DNA of 32,179 bases, from contig PBOG01000073.1 in assembly GCA_002724245.1 (NCBI GenBank), positions 17,249-49,427 of the forward strand, read 5' to 3'. The notes below the pieces were generated by a model. The model did no database searches. It was given only the letters and a program-made list of their open reading frames with translations, and was not told the origin of the DNA. A program made the translations under genes and the position numbers. The stretch's first letter is position 1. The number at the start of each line of letters is the position of its first letter. Of this stretch, positions 1-8,626 are shown piece by piece. Source of the DNA: Planctomycetaceae bacterium (GTDB lineage: Bacteria; Planctomycetota; Planctomycetia; Pirellulales; Pirellulaceae).

Positions 1-1
1 C

Positions 2-877
2 GCAGAGGATTTGTCGCTGGAAATCGCACCTTATTTTGAGGACCTGTTGCAGCGTCTTGCGGTTGGCGATCCGTTGGCCTCGGTCGCGTTTGGTCGCCAC
101 GTACATTGGGGCTACTGGCCGGATCCGGTTTGTGCCGTTGGTTCCCCGGAAGATTATGCAGCCGCAGCAGAGTTGCTTTGCCGGCGGATGTGTGACGTGG
201 CGGGGATTGCTGATGGAATGCGTGTACTCGACGTCGGCTGTGGTATTGGGGGAACACTTGCCAGTCTCAACGAACGTTTTGAGGCCGTGGAATTAGTCGG
301 GTTGAACCTCGACAACCGGCAATTAGAGCGGGCAGCAGCGACGATCCATCCCAGGCAGGGGAACCGCATCCAGTGGGTTCAAGGTGATGCCTGTCAGATG
401 GAGTTTGGGTCGGCTCCGTTTGACGTGGTTCTGGCGGTGGAGTGCATTTTTCACTTCCGCAGCCGTGAGGCCTTCTTTCAACGCGCAGCGGCTGCCCTGA
501 AACCGGGTGGTAGACTGACGCTGTCCGATTTTGTCCCACGTCCGTTGTCACCGGACGAGTTACGGCAGTTCGAGATCCTGTCACGTGCGGCGGCGCAACA
601 CACGTTTGGACGAGTGGGCCTCGATTTTCCAGTCGCCCGGTATCGTGAGTTGGCTCAGCAACACCGCCTGGCGTTGCGAACAATCGACAACATTACTCGG
701 CAGACCATGCCGACCTATCCTTTTTTGCGAGCGGATGTCAGGGCTCGTCGTGATGTGGTTGGAGCACGGCACCATTTGAAAGCCATTTCCCGATTGGAAT
801 CTGCCTGCCAGCGGGGCTTGCTCGAGTACGCGATCCTCTCTTTTTCTTCTGCCGCAGACGACCGCAACCGGCTCTGA
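2..877 (+). CDS. Class I SAM-dependent methyltransferase, 5' end probably cut by window edge
   Basis: A cytoplasmic methyltransferase that would transfer a methyl group from S-adenosylmethionine to an unknown small-molecule acceptor. Counting from the TTG codon at 11, the SAM-binding motif I (VLDVGCGIGG) lies near residues 72-81. An acidic residue follows at the end of the next strand (NLDNRQ), then FDVVLAVECIFHF as motif II/post II and LKPGGRLTLSDF as motif III. The N-terminal FGRHVHWGYWP stretch is typical of natural-product and quinone-type methyltransferases of about 280 residues. The frame is open upstream to base 2 with no stop, so the TTG is only the first available start inside the window; the real start is probably a few codons further upstream. 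The stop is at 875-877. The next gene converges on it, and the 203 bases between hold nothing I recognise. The family assignment is firm; the substrate cannot be read from sequence. Confidence 0.85.
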   Translation, partial: AEDLSLEIAPYFEDLLQRLAVGDPLASVAFGRHVHWGYWPDPVCAVGSPEDYAAAAELLCRRMCDVAGIADGMRVLDVGCGIGGTLASLNERFEAVELVGLNLDNRQLERAAATIHPRQGNRIQWVQGDACQMEFGSAPFDVVLAVECIFHFRSREAFFQRAAAALKPGGRLTLSDFVPRPLSPDELRQFEILSRAAAQHTFGRVGLDFPVARYRELAQQHRLALRTIDNITRQTMPTYPFLRADVRARRDVVGARHHLKAISRLESACQRGLLEYAILSFSSAADDRNRL

Positions 878-1080
878 CCATCGGCACGGCTTTTACGTGC
901 GGAATTCCAAGCACCCATCCCGCATCCTTACCATACCTTGCATGACGGGTGCGAGCCGAGAGGTGCGCTGCTTCTGCTAATCCGGTTTGTTGAATTGCTC
1001 GCTGTCGATGATTGTCCGAGGTACAACGGAGAAGTGTGGGTTGAGAGCGCGGCGGTACAGTTGTGCGCCAATGACGCCGG

Positions 1081-2325
1081 TTAAGTGACCGTAAATTCGA
1101 CCTGCTCAATGGTGGCGTGTCCGGACTTGGCGTAGGGCCGTGGCAGCGGTTGCGCGTTTCCTTTTTCATCAATGGTTCGTGACCGCAGCGTGTACTCTCC
1201 CGGTGGCAAACCGGGATGTAAGATTGCCCAGTGGGCTTTCGTCAATCGCATTGGCCAGGTTTGAGGATCCCCTTTGTCAAATCCCAGTGTATTCGCGGGA
1301 ATCCGGTCTCCCTCAATGTCTCCTCCCCAGGCCTGCGGCGGTGGCAAGATTTGCGCATCGCGCCAGGGTGCCTGGGAGTAATAGCGATCGCCTGCGGGCA
1401 GCTTGTCTTTGCTGTTGTGGATCCAAACCTGCACGCGGCTGAGGCCCGAGACACCGACTTGTGCGTATCCCGTGATTGGAATGGGTTGCCGGGCAGGCGT
1501 GTTGCCCGGTGCGAGCAGTGTGGCACAGAACGTCTTCAGAGGACTGTCGACATCGTTATTTCCATTGGCATACGTGTCATTGGCGCTCGCCAGGTTTGAA
1601 AGAAACATGTGGGTTAGCCACTTGATGTTCTTGAACCCATAGGCTTCTGGAATGACGACCCGCACCGGACCACCCCGTTCCGGGGAAAGCCATTGACCGT
1701 TCAGTTTGTAGCAGAGAATAACGGGCGGCAAGTCGTAGAGGTCTTCCAGAACTCGGCCAATCGGTAACGAACTTTGAAATAGCTGCTTGGGGTCGTCGTT
1801 ATGGTAGCCATAGTAGTGGATGCGTCGAAAGTTCTTGGTGGGTTGAGTGAGCCAGACAATTTTCCGTAGTGGGACACCTTCCCAGATTCCGTTACCCAGT
1901 GGGCAGCCAATGTTCAGACATGTCATCACTTTGGGAAAACGTACCGTTTCCTGCTCAGCGATTTTCATCAATCCAGCGAAGTCTAACGCAGTGTTTTTGT
2001 CTTTGGTTAGTGGGGTTCGTAGTCGCGCGGGGTGGTCTGGATCGCTGGCCACCTCCAATTTCCACGTATCCCGAGTCAGGCCAACCTCTTGGCGTTTTTC
2101 CAGCGGCAGTGTGTGGGGGACCGGGGTACCGCGTGAGACATCCCGAAAATCAGCGGGTTTGGTCAGCCAGGACTCGATGTTTCCAATGGCTTCCTGGAGG
2201 CTTGCTGCGTCACGAGCGTCGTCTGCCAATACCGGAAGTGATTTCAAGGCCACGATACCGATGGAACCCAGACCGAAGAAGAACCTGCGAGTGACTACCA
2301 TATGATCGTCAAGAAACGTGCTCAT
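1081..2325 (-). CDS. Exported sulfite-oxidase-like molybdopterin oxidoreductase (SoxC/SorA type)
   Basis: Predicted periplasmic molybdenum-cofactor enzyme of the sulfite oxidase superfamily, likely to oxidise sulfite or a related sulfur compound or to reduce an oxide substrate. With the ATG at 2325 the protein has 414 residues and starts with a Tat-like signal (TRRFFFGLGSIGIVAL). The oxidoreductase molybdopterin-binding domain follows. The candidate Mo-ligand cysteine is Cys136 in VMTCLNIGCPLGNGIW, and LNGQWLSPERGGPVRVVIP and YGFKNIKWL are family hallmarks. The C-terminal part (ITGYAQVGVSGLSRVQVWI through PPGEYTLRSRTIDEKGN) matches the Mo-co dimerisation domain. There is no heme domain. An earlier in-frame start at 2406 would put 27 polar residues before the Tat signal, so I prefer 2325, which has GGGAG upstream. 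It is divergent from the sialidase-like gene; no cytochrome partner lies directly beside it. The exact substrate is not determinable. Confidence 0.88.
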   Translation of the reverse strand: MSTFLDDHMVVTRRFFFGLGSIGIVALKSLPVLADDARDAASLQEAIGNIESWLTKPADFRDVSRGTPVPHTLPLEKRQEVGLTRDTWKLEVASDPDHPARLRTPLTKDKNTALDFAGLMKIAEQETVRFPKVMTCLNIGCPLGNGIWEGVPLRKIVWLTQPTKNFRRIHYYGYHNDDPKQLFQSSLPIGRVLEDLYDLPPVILCYKLNGQWLSPERGGPVRVVIPEAYGFKNIKWLTHMFLSNLASANDTYANGNNDVDSPLKTFCATLLAPGNTPARQPIPITGYAQVGVSGLSRVQVWIHNSKDKLPAGDRYYSQAPWRDAQILPPPQAWGGDIEGDRIPANTLGFDKGDPQTWPMRLTKAHWAILHPGLPPGEYTLRSRTIDEKGNAQPLPRPYAKSGHATIEQVEFTVT

Positions 2326-2551
2326 GGGCCGCATCTCCCAGTTGTTTGGCTCAGGGTCTTTTGCGAATACCGTCGATTGTACGCGATGGAGTACAGAAGA
2401 CCACACGTTGGCACCTGAGGATCGTCAAGAGCGTCGAAAGCAGGGTTGCCAGCTTGAGCAAATCGATTTAATTACGTGGAATACGTCCCGGTTTCCGCTA
2501 CGGTAGATTCTCCGTAAGGCAATTATTCCCACAGAACAGGACCGTTCTACG

Positions 2552-3661
2552 ATGCAGATTGTTGCCAGAGGACTCGTGTTCGATCCAGCCCGAGTCGAGG
2601 ATGCGTTGCAGGTTTGTTCATTTACATCACTCTTGCAGCTGCGCGATGGTACGTTCCTGGTGTCGTTTCGTCGCGGTACCGCCAAAGATTCAGCGGACGG
2701 TAATACGGCGATCTTCCAATCAACCGATCAGGGTGCGACCTGGTCAGAAATCAGCAGCGGTTTCGAAACACACTTTGAGGGTATTCCAGGAGAAGTCAGG
2801 TCAGCGGAGTTGGCGGAGTTGGACGACGGACGCTTGCTTGCCGTGCTGGGATGGGTTGATCGTGCCGGAGGGGATGGCGTGTTGCGTGATTCGGAGTCTG
2901 ACACACTGCCAGCGATGCACTTGTTGCAGGAGTATTCGAGTGATGGTGGCCAGAGTTGGTCAGGCCGTCGAGTCTTGCAACGTCACTCGGTATTGAGTGG
3001 CCCCATTGTCCGGCTTGACGACCGCGGTTGGCTGGTCACCAGTGAATACAGTCATGGCGCGAATGAGGCGACTCCGAGATGCCATGCTGCCTACGCTCAC
3101 TTCAGTCGGGATGGCGAGGTGTTTGAACCTGCGGTTGATGTGGTACCGGGTAATTCACAGATATTTTATTACGACCAGAGGCAAAGCTGTTGTCCGCATT
3201 CCGGGCGGTTAGTCTCCATGTTTTGGACATACGACATTCATGCGGAAGCAGACATCGAAATGCACATGGCTTGGGGTGATCCCAAGTCTTTGGTTTGGTC
3301 GCCGCCGACATCGATGGGTGTGCAGGGGCAGATTGCGATGCCGATTCCACTTTCTGACGGTCGCTTGTTGGCGTTTTACGTTCACCGCCACGCGCCCGGT
3401 TCACTTCGGCTGATGGTTTCGACGGACCAGGGTGTGACATGGAATCGTAAAACGGAGCTGATTGTTTACGAAAGTACCGGCACTGTTGAACAGGGAACAG
3501 GGGCGCAAACAACGTACGACGAGTTCTGGGACGCGATGGGTACCTGGAGTTTCGGGCATCCGTCAGCAGCGGTACTGGAAGACGGATCGCTCTTGCTGGT
3601 GTTTTACGCTGGCCCGCATGAATCTTCCCTGAGTGTGCATTGGGCGCGTGTCGAACTCTAG
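2552..3661 (+). CDS. Sialidase/neuraminidase-like BNR-repeat protein
   Basis: A 369-residue six-bladed beta-propeller protein of the sialidase superfamily, potentially hydrolysing or binding sialic-acid-like sugars. Three Asp-box (S-x-D-x-G-x-T/S-W) motifs are visible: STDQGATW near 57-64, SSDGGQSW near 129-136 and STDQGVTW near 290-297. Each sits between repeated strand patterns such as LRDGTFLVSFR, LDDGRLLAVLG, LSDGRLLAFYV and LEDGSLLLVFY. There is no signal peptide or membrane segment, so the protein appears cytoplasmic unless it starts upstream, and no upstream in-frame start is convincing. An AGGA lies about a dozen bases before the ATG. Planctomycete genomes carry many such sialidase-like proteins, and most are uncharacterised. 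True exo-sialidase activity would need the arginine triad and the Tyr/Glu pair, which I cannot confirm by eye, so the functional call is family-level only. Confidence 0.82.
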   Translation: MQIVARGLVFDPARVEDALQVCSFTSLLQLRDGTFLVSFRRGTAKDSADGNTAIFQSTDQGATWSEISSGFETHFEGIPGEVRSAELAELDDGRLLAVLGWVDRAGGDGVLRDSESDTLPAMHLLQEYSSDGGQSWSGRRVLQRHSVLSGPIVRLDDRGWLVTSEYSHGANEATPRCHAAYAHFSRDGEVFEPAVDVVPGNSQIFYYDQRQSCCPHSGRLVSMFWTYDIHAEADIEMHMAWGDPKSLVWSPPTSMGVQGQIAMPIPLSDGRLLAFYVHRHAPGSLRLMVSTDQGVTWNRKTELIVYESTGTVEQGTGAQTTYDEFWDAMGTWSFGHPSAAVLEDGSLLLVFYAGPHESSLSVHWARVEL

Positions 3662-3980
3662 TGTGTCTGGTGCCGGGCCCTGGACCCCGGCTGCCGGCCA
3701 AAATAGCGAGCGGTTTGGCGGGGGCACCATGCCCCCATGATTTATGGGAGTTGTTCTTGCGTTTGGCGACAGGCTGCCAACCGTACAGGATGAGACGTGT
3801 TGTTGGTGACACATAGAAACCGGACTGATAGGATGAATATGGTGGTACTTTTGAACGCCCAATGAACACGGAGTGGTATTTCAAGGCGCTGCTTTAGGAC
3901 ACACGTTTATGTTCTGGAGGCAGCTGCTGGTTGGGAGTGGTTGCCATTCGCAGTGCCTTTCTGAACTACGGATTTGAAGT
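3662..3980. other. Intergenic region with a cluster of small hairpins
   Basis: The 319 bases between the sialidase-like gene and the first cytochrome gene contain no supported gene. They hold several short perfect inverted repeats in a row: gccggg/cccggc at 3672-3691, gggggca/tgccccc at 3720-3736 with a three-base loop, cccat/atggg at 3734-3748 and ttggc/gccaa at 3763-3780. None is followed by a T-run, so a classical terminator is not supported. They may be an RNA end structure for the upstream gene or a leader structure. The promoter of the following operon must lie here, but I see no clear -35/-10 pair. Confidence 0.45.
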
Positions 3981-6900
3981 ATGCTTCGATTTTTCCGGTG
4001 CTGCCCTTGCGTTTGGTTGGCTGCAGCTATTTTGTGTTTGATTGGCTTGCCGGTGGAGCAGGTCACCGCGGCAGATGACGATTTGTTTGAACTACGCGTA
4101 CGTCCGTTGTTGGTCAAACACTGCCTGAATTGCCATGGGCCCAGGAAGCAAGAAGGTGGGCTGCGTTTGGATTCACGCACCGGATGGCAGCGTGGTGGCA
4201 GTCGTGGTGCGGCGATCCAGCCAGGTGAGGCTGGCAAGAGCTTGTTAATCCGAGCGGTCCACTACAACGATCCAGAACTTCAAATGCCACCTGGCGACAA
4301 GCTTAGCGCCCGTGAAATAGCGGACCTTGAAAAATGGGTGACCGGCGGTGCTATCGATCCAAGAGAGCTGGCGGACGACAGTTCCAGCGACAAACTCACG
4401 CTGGCCAAGGCAGCTGAATTCTGGTCGTTTCGACCTGTTTTCAGACCCGCACTTCCGGCCGAGAAATCAACAGATGTGTGGAGTTGGACGCCGATCGATC
4501 GATTCATCAAGGCACGGTTGGACGAACATCACTTAGTGCCTGTTCAAGATGCCGACAAACGCACACTGATACGGCGCGCGACATTTGATCTCACGGGGCT
4601 TCCACCAACACCGCAAGAAATCAGCCAGTTTCTCGCGGATGATGACCCGGCTGCTTTCCCGCAACTAGTAGATCGACTGCTCGAGACGAAGGCCTATGGT
4701 GAACGCTGGGGACGCCATTGGCTTGACGTCGCGCGGTATGCCGATACCGCAGGTGATGGATCAGATTATCCAGTCCGTGAGGCGGTAAAATATCGCGATT
4801 GGGTGATTAACGCTTTTAGTGTAGACCAGCCTTATGACGAATTCTTGAGAGAACAGATCGCCGGTGACATCATAGCTGTGAACGGACCGCGGTCGCTTTA
4901 TGCGTCGCGGGTTACGGCGACAGGTTTTCTGGCGATTGGCAAACGGTATGGTTACCAACCTTCGCCGGCTTTCCAGCACCTGGATTTTGCCGATGTAATT
5001 GACTCCGTCGGTCGCTCACTGCTTGGTCTTTCACTGGGCTGTGCACGCTGTCACGACCACAAATACGATCCAATTTCTGCTGCCGATTATTACGGGCTGT
5101 ACGGGATCTTGCAGAGTACAAGATGGGCTTTTCCCGGAGGAGAGGAACAAAAACGACCCTCTGATTTTCCACTTCTCGTGCCGCCGAAAGAGGCAGCACA
5201 ACTGAAACAACAACAAGCAGAATCTTTAGCTTCCATTGACCGCCAGTTGGCACAACTCCGTGCAGAGCGTATTCGGAAGGACACCAACTGGCAGGCTGGT
5301 GGATTAGATCTGGGGATGGAATCGCAAGTCCTTGGAAAGCCGCTATCCGAACCCTGGGTTTGCGCAGGGCCGATCGAAGTCGTGGCGAAAGCACAGAGTC
5401 CATTCGCACATGTGCACCCACCCGGCACACGCGGTGTCCGCATGGGGAGTGGTGCCAGGACAGACGGAATCCGTTATGTCTTCAAGGAGGGATTGCAGGC
5501 CAGCTCCGGGAAAAAGATGTATTTCAATATCGACTTTCGCACAGCGGCCGGAGCAGATCAGAAAGGGGCCTATCGCTTTTATCTGGGACAGGGTGTTGTC
5601 GCTTCATTGGCCATTGAATGCAGCATCACGCCGGAAGCATTTGTCATTCGCAATGGCACCCGTTGGGAAGTGTTGCGCAAGCTGCAAACCGGCAAGTGGT
5701 ACACCCTGCAAATCACGATAGATCCGGCAAAGAAAACTTATTCGGGGCTGGTTGGTGCGATCGGCGACCTGACTGAATTTGCTGGGAAACAAGTTGCGCC
5801 CAACTGGAATGGAATTGCTGATTGTTTTATTTGTGATGCGACGGGGCATGTCGCGGGTCCGGCCAGCGAACGAGACATTGATAATCTTGGTTTACAAGCG
5901 ACTCCGTTTCCACTGCCTGGCAGCAAACCTGTTTTGCCACGAATGGAAACTCCAGCAGATCGAGTTCGCGTCGCTGAAATTCAAGTTGTCCAGGACAGTT
6001 TGAAGAAACGTCGCAAAGAGCTCTCAGACCATCCTGTGTATGAAGTTGCCTATGGAGTGAGTGAAGGAACGCCAGTCAATGCACGCATTCAGCTGCGAGG
6101 AGATCCAGCTAAACCAGGCGACGAGGTACCGCGTCGCTTCCTCAGAGTGCTTGGAGGCGATGCGGTTGGTGCCGATTCGACAGGCAGCGGGCGGCTGCAA
6201 CTGGCCTCCTGGCTCACTCGTGATTCGAATCCGCTTACCGCTCGAGTATTCGTGAACCGTGTCTGGCAATGGCACTTTGGCCGGGGAATTGTTTCGACCG
6301 CCAGCGATTTTGGGTCTCGAGGTGCGGCGCCGACCCACCCTGCCTTGCTTGATTGGCTCGCGGCTGAGTTTATGGACTCCGGATGGTCGGTGAAAACGTT
6401 GCATCGACACATGATGCGATCTCGAACGTACCAGTTGGCGAGTAGGGACCATCCAGGTAATTTGGCTGCGGATCCCACGAACCAATGGCTGTGGAGATAT
6501 ACGCGTCGGCCGCTGGACGCGGAGTCGATTCGTGACGCAATTCTCGTGGTTAGTGGAGCTTTGAATCGTGGCCAACCAGGTCCGCACCCGTTTCCCGCTG
6601 TCCACACCTGGGGTTTCACGATTCACCATCCGTTTCACGCGGTTTATGATTCCAACCACCGTAGTGTTTATTTGATGACACAGCGGAATCGCCGCCACCC
6701 TTATCTGGCCCTGTTCGATTCTGCAGACCCAAATCTCAGTATTGGATCTCGGCAACCGACGACGACTCCAACGCAGGCTCTCTACCTGATGAACTCAGAG
6801 TTTGTCCATGCGCAGGCCAGGAGTTTTGCCGAGCGACTGTTTCGCTCAAGTGGTACCAGACAGGAGCGAGTTCGATTGGCGTTTGAGTTGGGGCATGGTC

Positions 6901-7064
6901 GTCAGCCACCGGAAGCGGAATTTCAGGCTGCGGTGGATTTCCTGTCGAGCTATACCGATGAATTAGCGGATGCAAATCAGAAGCAAACGGACCGTCGGCT
7001 GGCCGCATGGGCCGCCTTGGCCCGGGTGATTTTGACCAGCAACGCTTTCTTGTTTGTTGATTAA
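3981..7064 (+). CDS. Secreted cytochrome c/DUF1549/DUF1553 protein with LamG-like insert (pair 1, first gene)
   Basis: A 1027-residue exported planctomycete protein. Residues 1-30 form a Sec signal peptide ending VTA. A PSCyt1-type cytochrome c domain follows, with CLNCH at 48-52 as the heme site and the distal MPP methionine near 102. DUF1549 (PSCyt2) spans roughly 145-385 (TPIDRFIKARL, RRATFDLTGLPPTP, YGERWGRHWLDVARYADT) and contains a second CXXCH, CARCHDHKYDPI at 354-358. A predicted beta-rich LamG/concanavalin-like insert occupies about 435-640. DUF1553 (PSD1) occupies about 685-1027 (VFVNRVWQWHFGRGIVST, PTHPALLDWLAAEF, DAESIRDAIL) and ends NAFLFVD. The DUF1501 gene starts 22 bases downstream, so the two are almost certainly co-transcribed. 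Domain content is well supported. The biochemical role is unknown; proposals of periplasmic electron transfer or glycan processing are inference. Confidence 0.93.
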   Translation: MLRFFRCCPCVWLAAAILCLIGLPVEQVTAADDDLFELRVRPLLVKHCLNCHGPRKQEGGLRLDSRTGWQRGGSRGAAIQPGEAGKSLLIRAVHYNDPELQMPPGDKLSAREIADLEKWVTGGAIDPRELADDSSSDKLTLAKAAEFWSFRPVFRPALPAEKSTDVWSWTPIDRFIKARLDEHHLVPVQDADKRTLIRRATFDLTGLPPTPQEISQFLADDDPAAFPQLVDRLLETKAYGERWGRHWLDVARYADTAGDGSDYPVREAVKYRDWVINAFSVDQPYDEFLREQIAGDIIAVNGPRSLYASRVTATGFLAIGKRYGYQPSPAFQHLDFADVIDSVGRSLLGLSLGCARCHDHKYDPISAADYYGLYGILQSTRWAFPGGEEQKRPSDFPLLVPPKEAAQLKQQQAESLASIDRQLAQLRAERIRKDTNWQAGGLDLGMESQVLGKPLSEPWVCAGPIEVVAKAQSPFAHVHPPGTRGVRMGSGARTDGIRYVFKEGLQASSGKKMYFNIDFRTAAGADQKGAYRFYLGQGVVASLAIECSITPEAFVIRNGTRWEVLRKLQTGKWYTLQITIDPAKKTYSGLVGAIGDLTEFAGKQVAPNWNGIADCFICDATGHVAGPASERDIDNLGLQATPFPLPGSKPVLPRMETPADRVRVAEIQVVQDSLKKRRKELSDHPVYEVAYGVSEGTPVNARIQLRGDPAKPGDEVPRRFLRVLGGDAVGADSTGSGRLQLASWLTRDSNPLTARVFVNRVWQWHFGRGIVSTASDFGSRGAAPTHPALLDWLAAEFMDSGWSVKTLHRHMMRSRTYQLASRDHPGNLAADPTNQWLWRYTRRPLDAESIRDAILVVSGALNRGQPGPHPFPAVHTWGFTIHHPFHAVYDSNHRSVYLMTQRNRRHPYLALFDSADPNLSIGSRQPTTTPTQALYLMNSEFVHAQARSFAERLFRSSGTRQERVRLAFELGHGRQPPEAEFQAAVDFLSSYTDELADANQKQTDRRLAAWAALARVILTSNAFLFVD

Positions 7065-7086
7065 CTGCAACATTTGAATCACAGCA

Positions 7087-8484
7087 ATGTCATATCTTAT
7101 CAAGCCAACGCGTCGCCAATTTCTAGAGACCGCTTCTGGTGGCTTCGCGGCTACGGCATTGGCCGGTATCTGCAGCGATGTTCAAGCGGCCTCAAGAGAC
7201 CCCTTGGCGGCACGCTCTGGTCACTACGTCCCACAGGCAGATCGTGTGATTTTTGTGTATGCGACTGGCGGAGTGTCGCATGTCGATACGTTCGATTACA
7301 AACCTCAGTTGACGGTCGACCATGGGAAATCGATTACCGCATCCCGTTGGTTGAACAAGTCTGGAGAGTTCAAGCGGTACCTTATCCAATCGCGGTGGGG
7401 CTTTAACCGGTATGGACAGAACGGTGTCTGGGTAAGTGGGCTGTTTCCACACCTCGCGCAGATGATCGATGATGTCTGTGTGCTCAATGCAGTGCATTGT
7501 GACAGTGATGGTCATGACAAAGGCACACTCGCCGCACACACCGGGTCGGCCCAGTTTGCACGTCCCAGCGTTGGTGCCTGGGTCAGTTACGGACTGGGTA
7601 CCGAGAATCGGAATTTACCTTCTTTTATGGTCCTGGCACCCGCTGCTCCCTACGCGGGTGCCCAGACCTGGGCCAGTGATTTTCTTCCCGGTTGTCATCA
7701 AGGCACCCACGTGATTCCAGGCAATGAACCCGTACCGCATGTGAAACCGCGAGTAGCTTCACATGCACTGCAGGAAATGGAGCGGAAACTGCGAAACCGG
7801 TTGAATCAGGTTCATCAAGAACGGCGACAAGCGGACCTGACGATTGATGCCCGTATCCGCTCCTTTGAAACAGCGTTTGGGATGCAACGCGCTGCCCCTG
7901 AAGCGTTTGACCTGAGTCGTGAGAGCGAACGGACGCTGGAGATGTACGGGATAAAACGTGGAGATACAAACGGTTTTGGATGGCAGTGCCTGATGGCACG
8001 GCGTTTGTCAGAACGTGGAGTACGTTTTATTGAGCTGATTGATGTCGGATCCAACAATAACTGGGATTCGCATGGGAATATGGGCGATCATGAACGGTTA
8101 GCCCGTAACATCGACAAGCCACTGGCTGGGTTGCTGGCGGACTTGAAACAACGCGGCATGTTGGAGCGAACGTTGGTAGTTTGGACATCGGAATTTGGAC
8201 GGACCCCGTTTAATACCAGTGCTTCGCATGCCGGGCGCGAACATCACAATTTCTGTTTTTCTTCATGGATGGCGGGCGGCGGCGTCAAAGGCGGAATGGT
8301 TCATGGAAAATCTGATGAACATGGCATCCTGCCTGTCCAGGACAGCGTGCATACTCATGACTTGCACGCCACGATGTTGCATTTACTTGGCATCGATCAC
8401 GAACGCCTTACCTATCGTCACGCGGGTCGCGATTTTCGGCTGACTGATGTAGCGGGGCGTATCGTTACGGAAATCCTGGTATGA
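7087..8484 (+). CDS. Tat-exported DUF1501 protein (pair 1, second gene)
   Basis: A 465-residue protein of the alkaline phosphatase/sulfatase-like superfamily. It begins with a clear Tat signal, TRRQFLETASGGFAATALAG at residues 8-27, followed by a cleavable region ending near VQAAS. Family landmarks in order are the metal-site-like ATGGVSHVDTFDYKP (59-73), the NNWDSHGNMGDH motif, SEFGRTPFN, a histidine-rich GREHHN just before the conserved MAGGGVKGG, and DLHATMLHLLGIDHERLTY before the end, RLTDVAGRIVTEILV. Such histidines and aspartates resemble metal ligands of the superfamily, but the usual sulfatase Cys/Ser-x-Pro-x-Arg signature is not evident, so sulfatase activity should not be assumed. 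It follows the cytochrome gene directly, as in three other places in this window. It converges on the acyltransferase gene. Confidence 0.93.
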   Translation: MSYLIKPTRRQFLETASGGFAATALAGICSDVQAASRDPLAARSGHYVPQADRVIFVYATGGVSHVDTFDYKPQLTVDHGKSITASRWLNKSGEFKRYLIQSRWGFNRYGQNGVWVSGLFPHLAQMIDDVCVLNAVHCDSDGHDKGTLAAHTGSAQFARPSVGAWVSYGLGTENRNLPSFMVLAPAAPYAGAQTWASDFLPGCHQGTHVIPGNEPVPHVKPRVASHALQEMERKLRNRLNQVHQERRQADLTIDARIRSFETAFGMQRAAPEAFDLSRESERTLEMYGIKRGDTNGFGWQCLMARRLSERGVRFIELIDVGSNNNWDSHGNMGDHERLARNIDKPLAGLLADLKQRGMLERTLVVWTSEFGRTPFNTSASHAGREHHNFCFSSWMAGGGVKGGMVHGKSDEHGILPVQDSVHTHDLHATMLHLLGIDHERLTYRHAGRDFRLTDVAGRIVTEILV

Positions 8485-8578
8485 CAGTGAAGCGTAGCGC
8501 GGCTGTGGGCACACGGGAACTGTCGCCAACTACGGATGCTCAAGCTGTAATGTCTGATGCGGATCTGGAACGCTCAGC

Positions 8579-8615
8579 CTGACGCCCGGTTTGACGTATG
8601 GATCGTAAGCGTCAG
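8579..8615. repeat. Inverted repeat between convergent genes
   Basis: A seven-base perfect inverted repeat, ctgacgc at 8579-8585 and gcgtcag at 8609-8615, separated by 23 bases. It lies in the 142-base gap between the convergent DUF1501 gene and the acyltransferase gene. It could form a bidirectional transcript end, but the loop is long and there is no adjacent T-run, so this is a weak suggestion. Confidence 0.2.
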
Positions 8616-8626
8616 TAGATCGCTCG

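Noticed and set aside
1081-2406. Longer start of the molybdoenzyme at 2406
   Set aside because: It would place 27 polar residues ahead of the Tat signal; the ATG at 2325 gives a normal exported N-terminus.
3102-3884. Minus-strand frame of 260 codons antisense to the sialidase-like gene
   Set aside because: The plus-strand frame has clear Asp boxes. The antisense translation is rich in Arg, Pro and Ser with no domain pattern.
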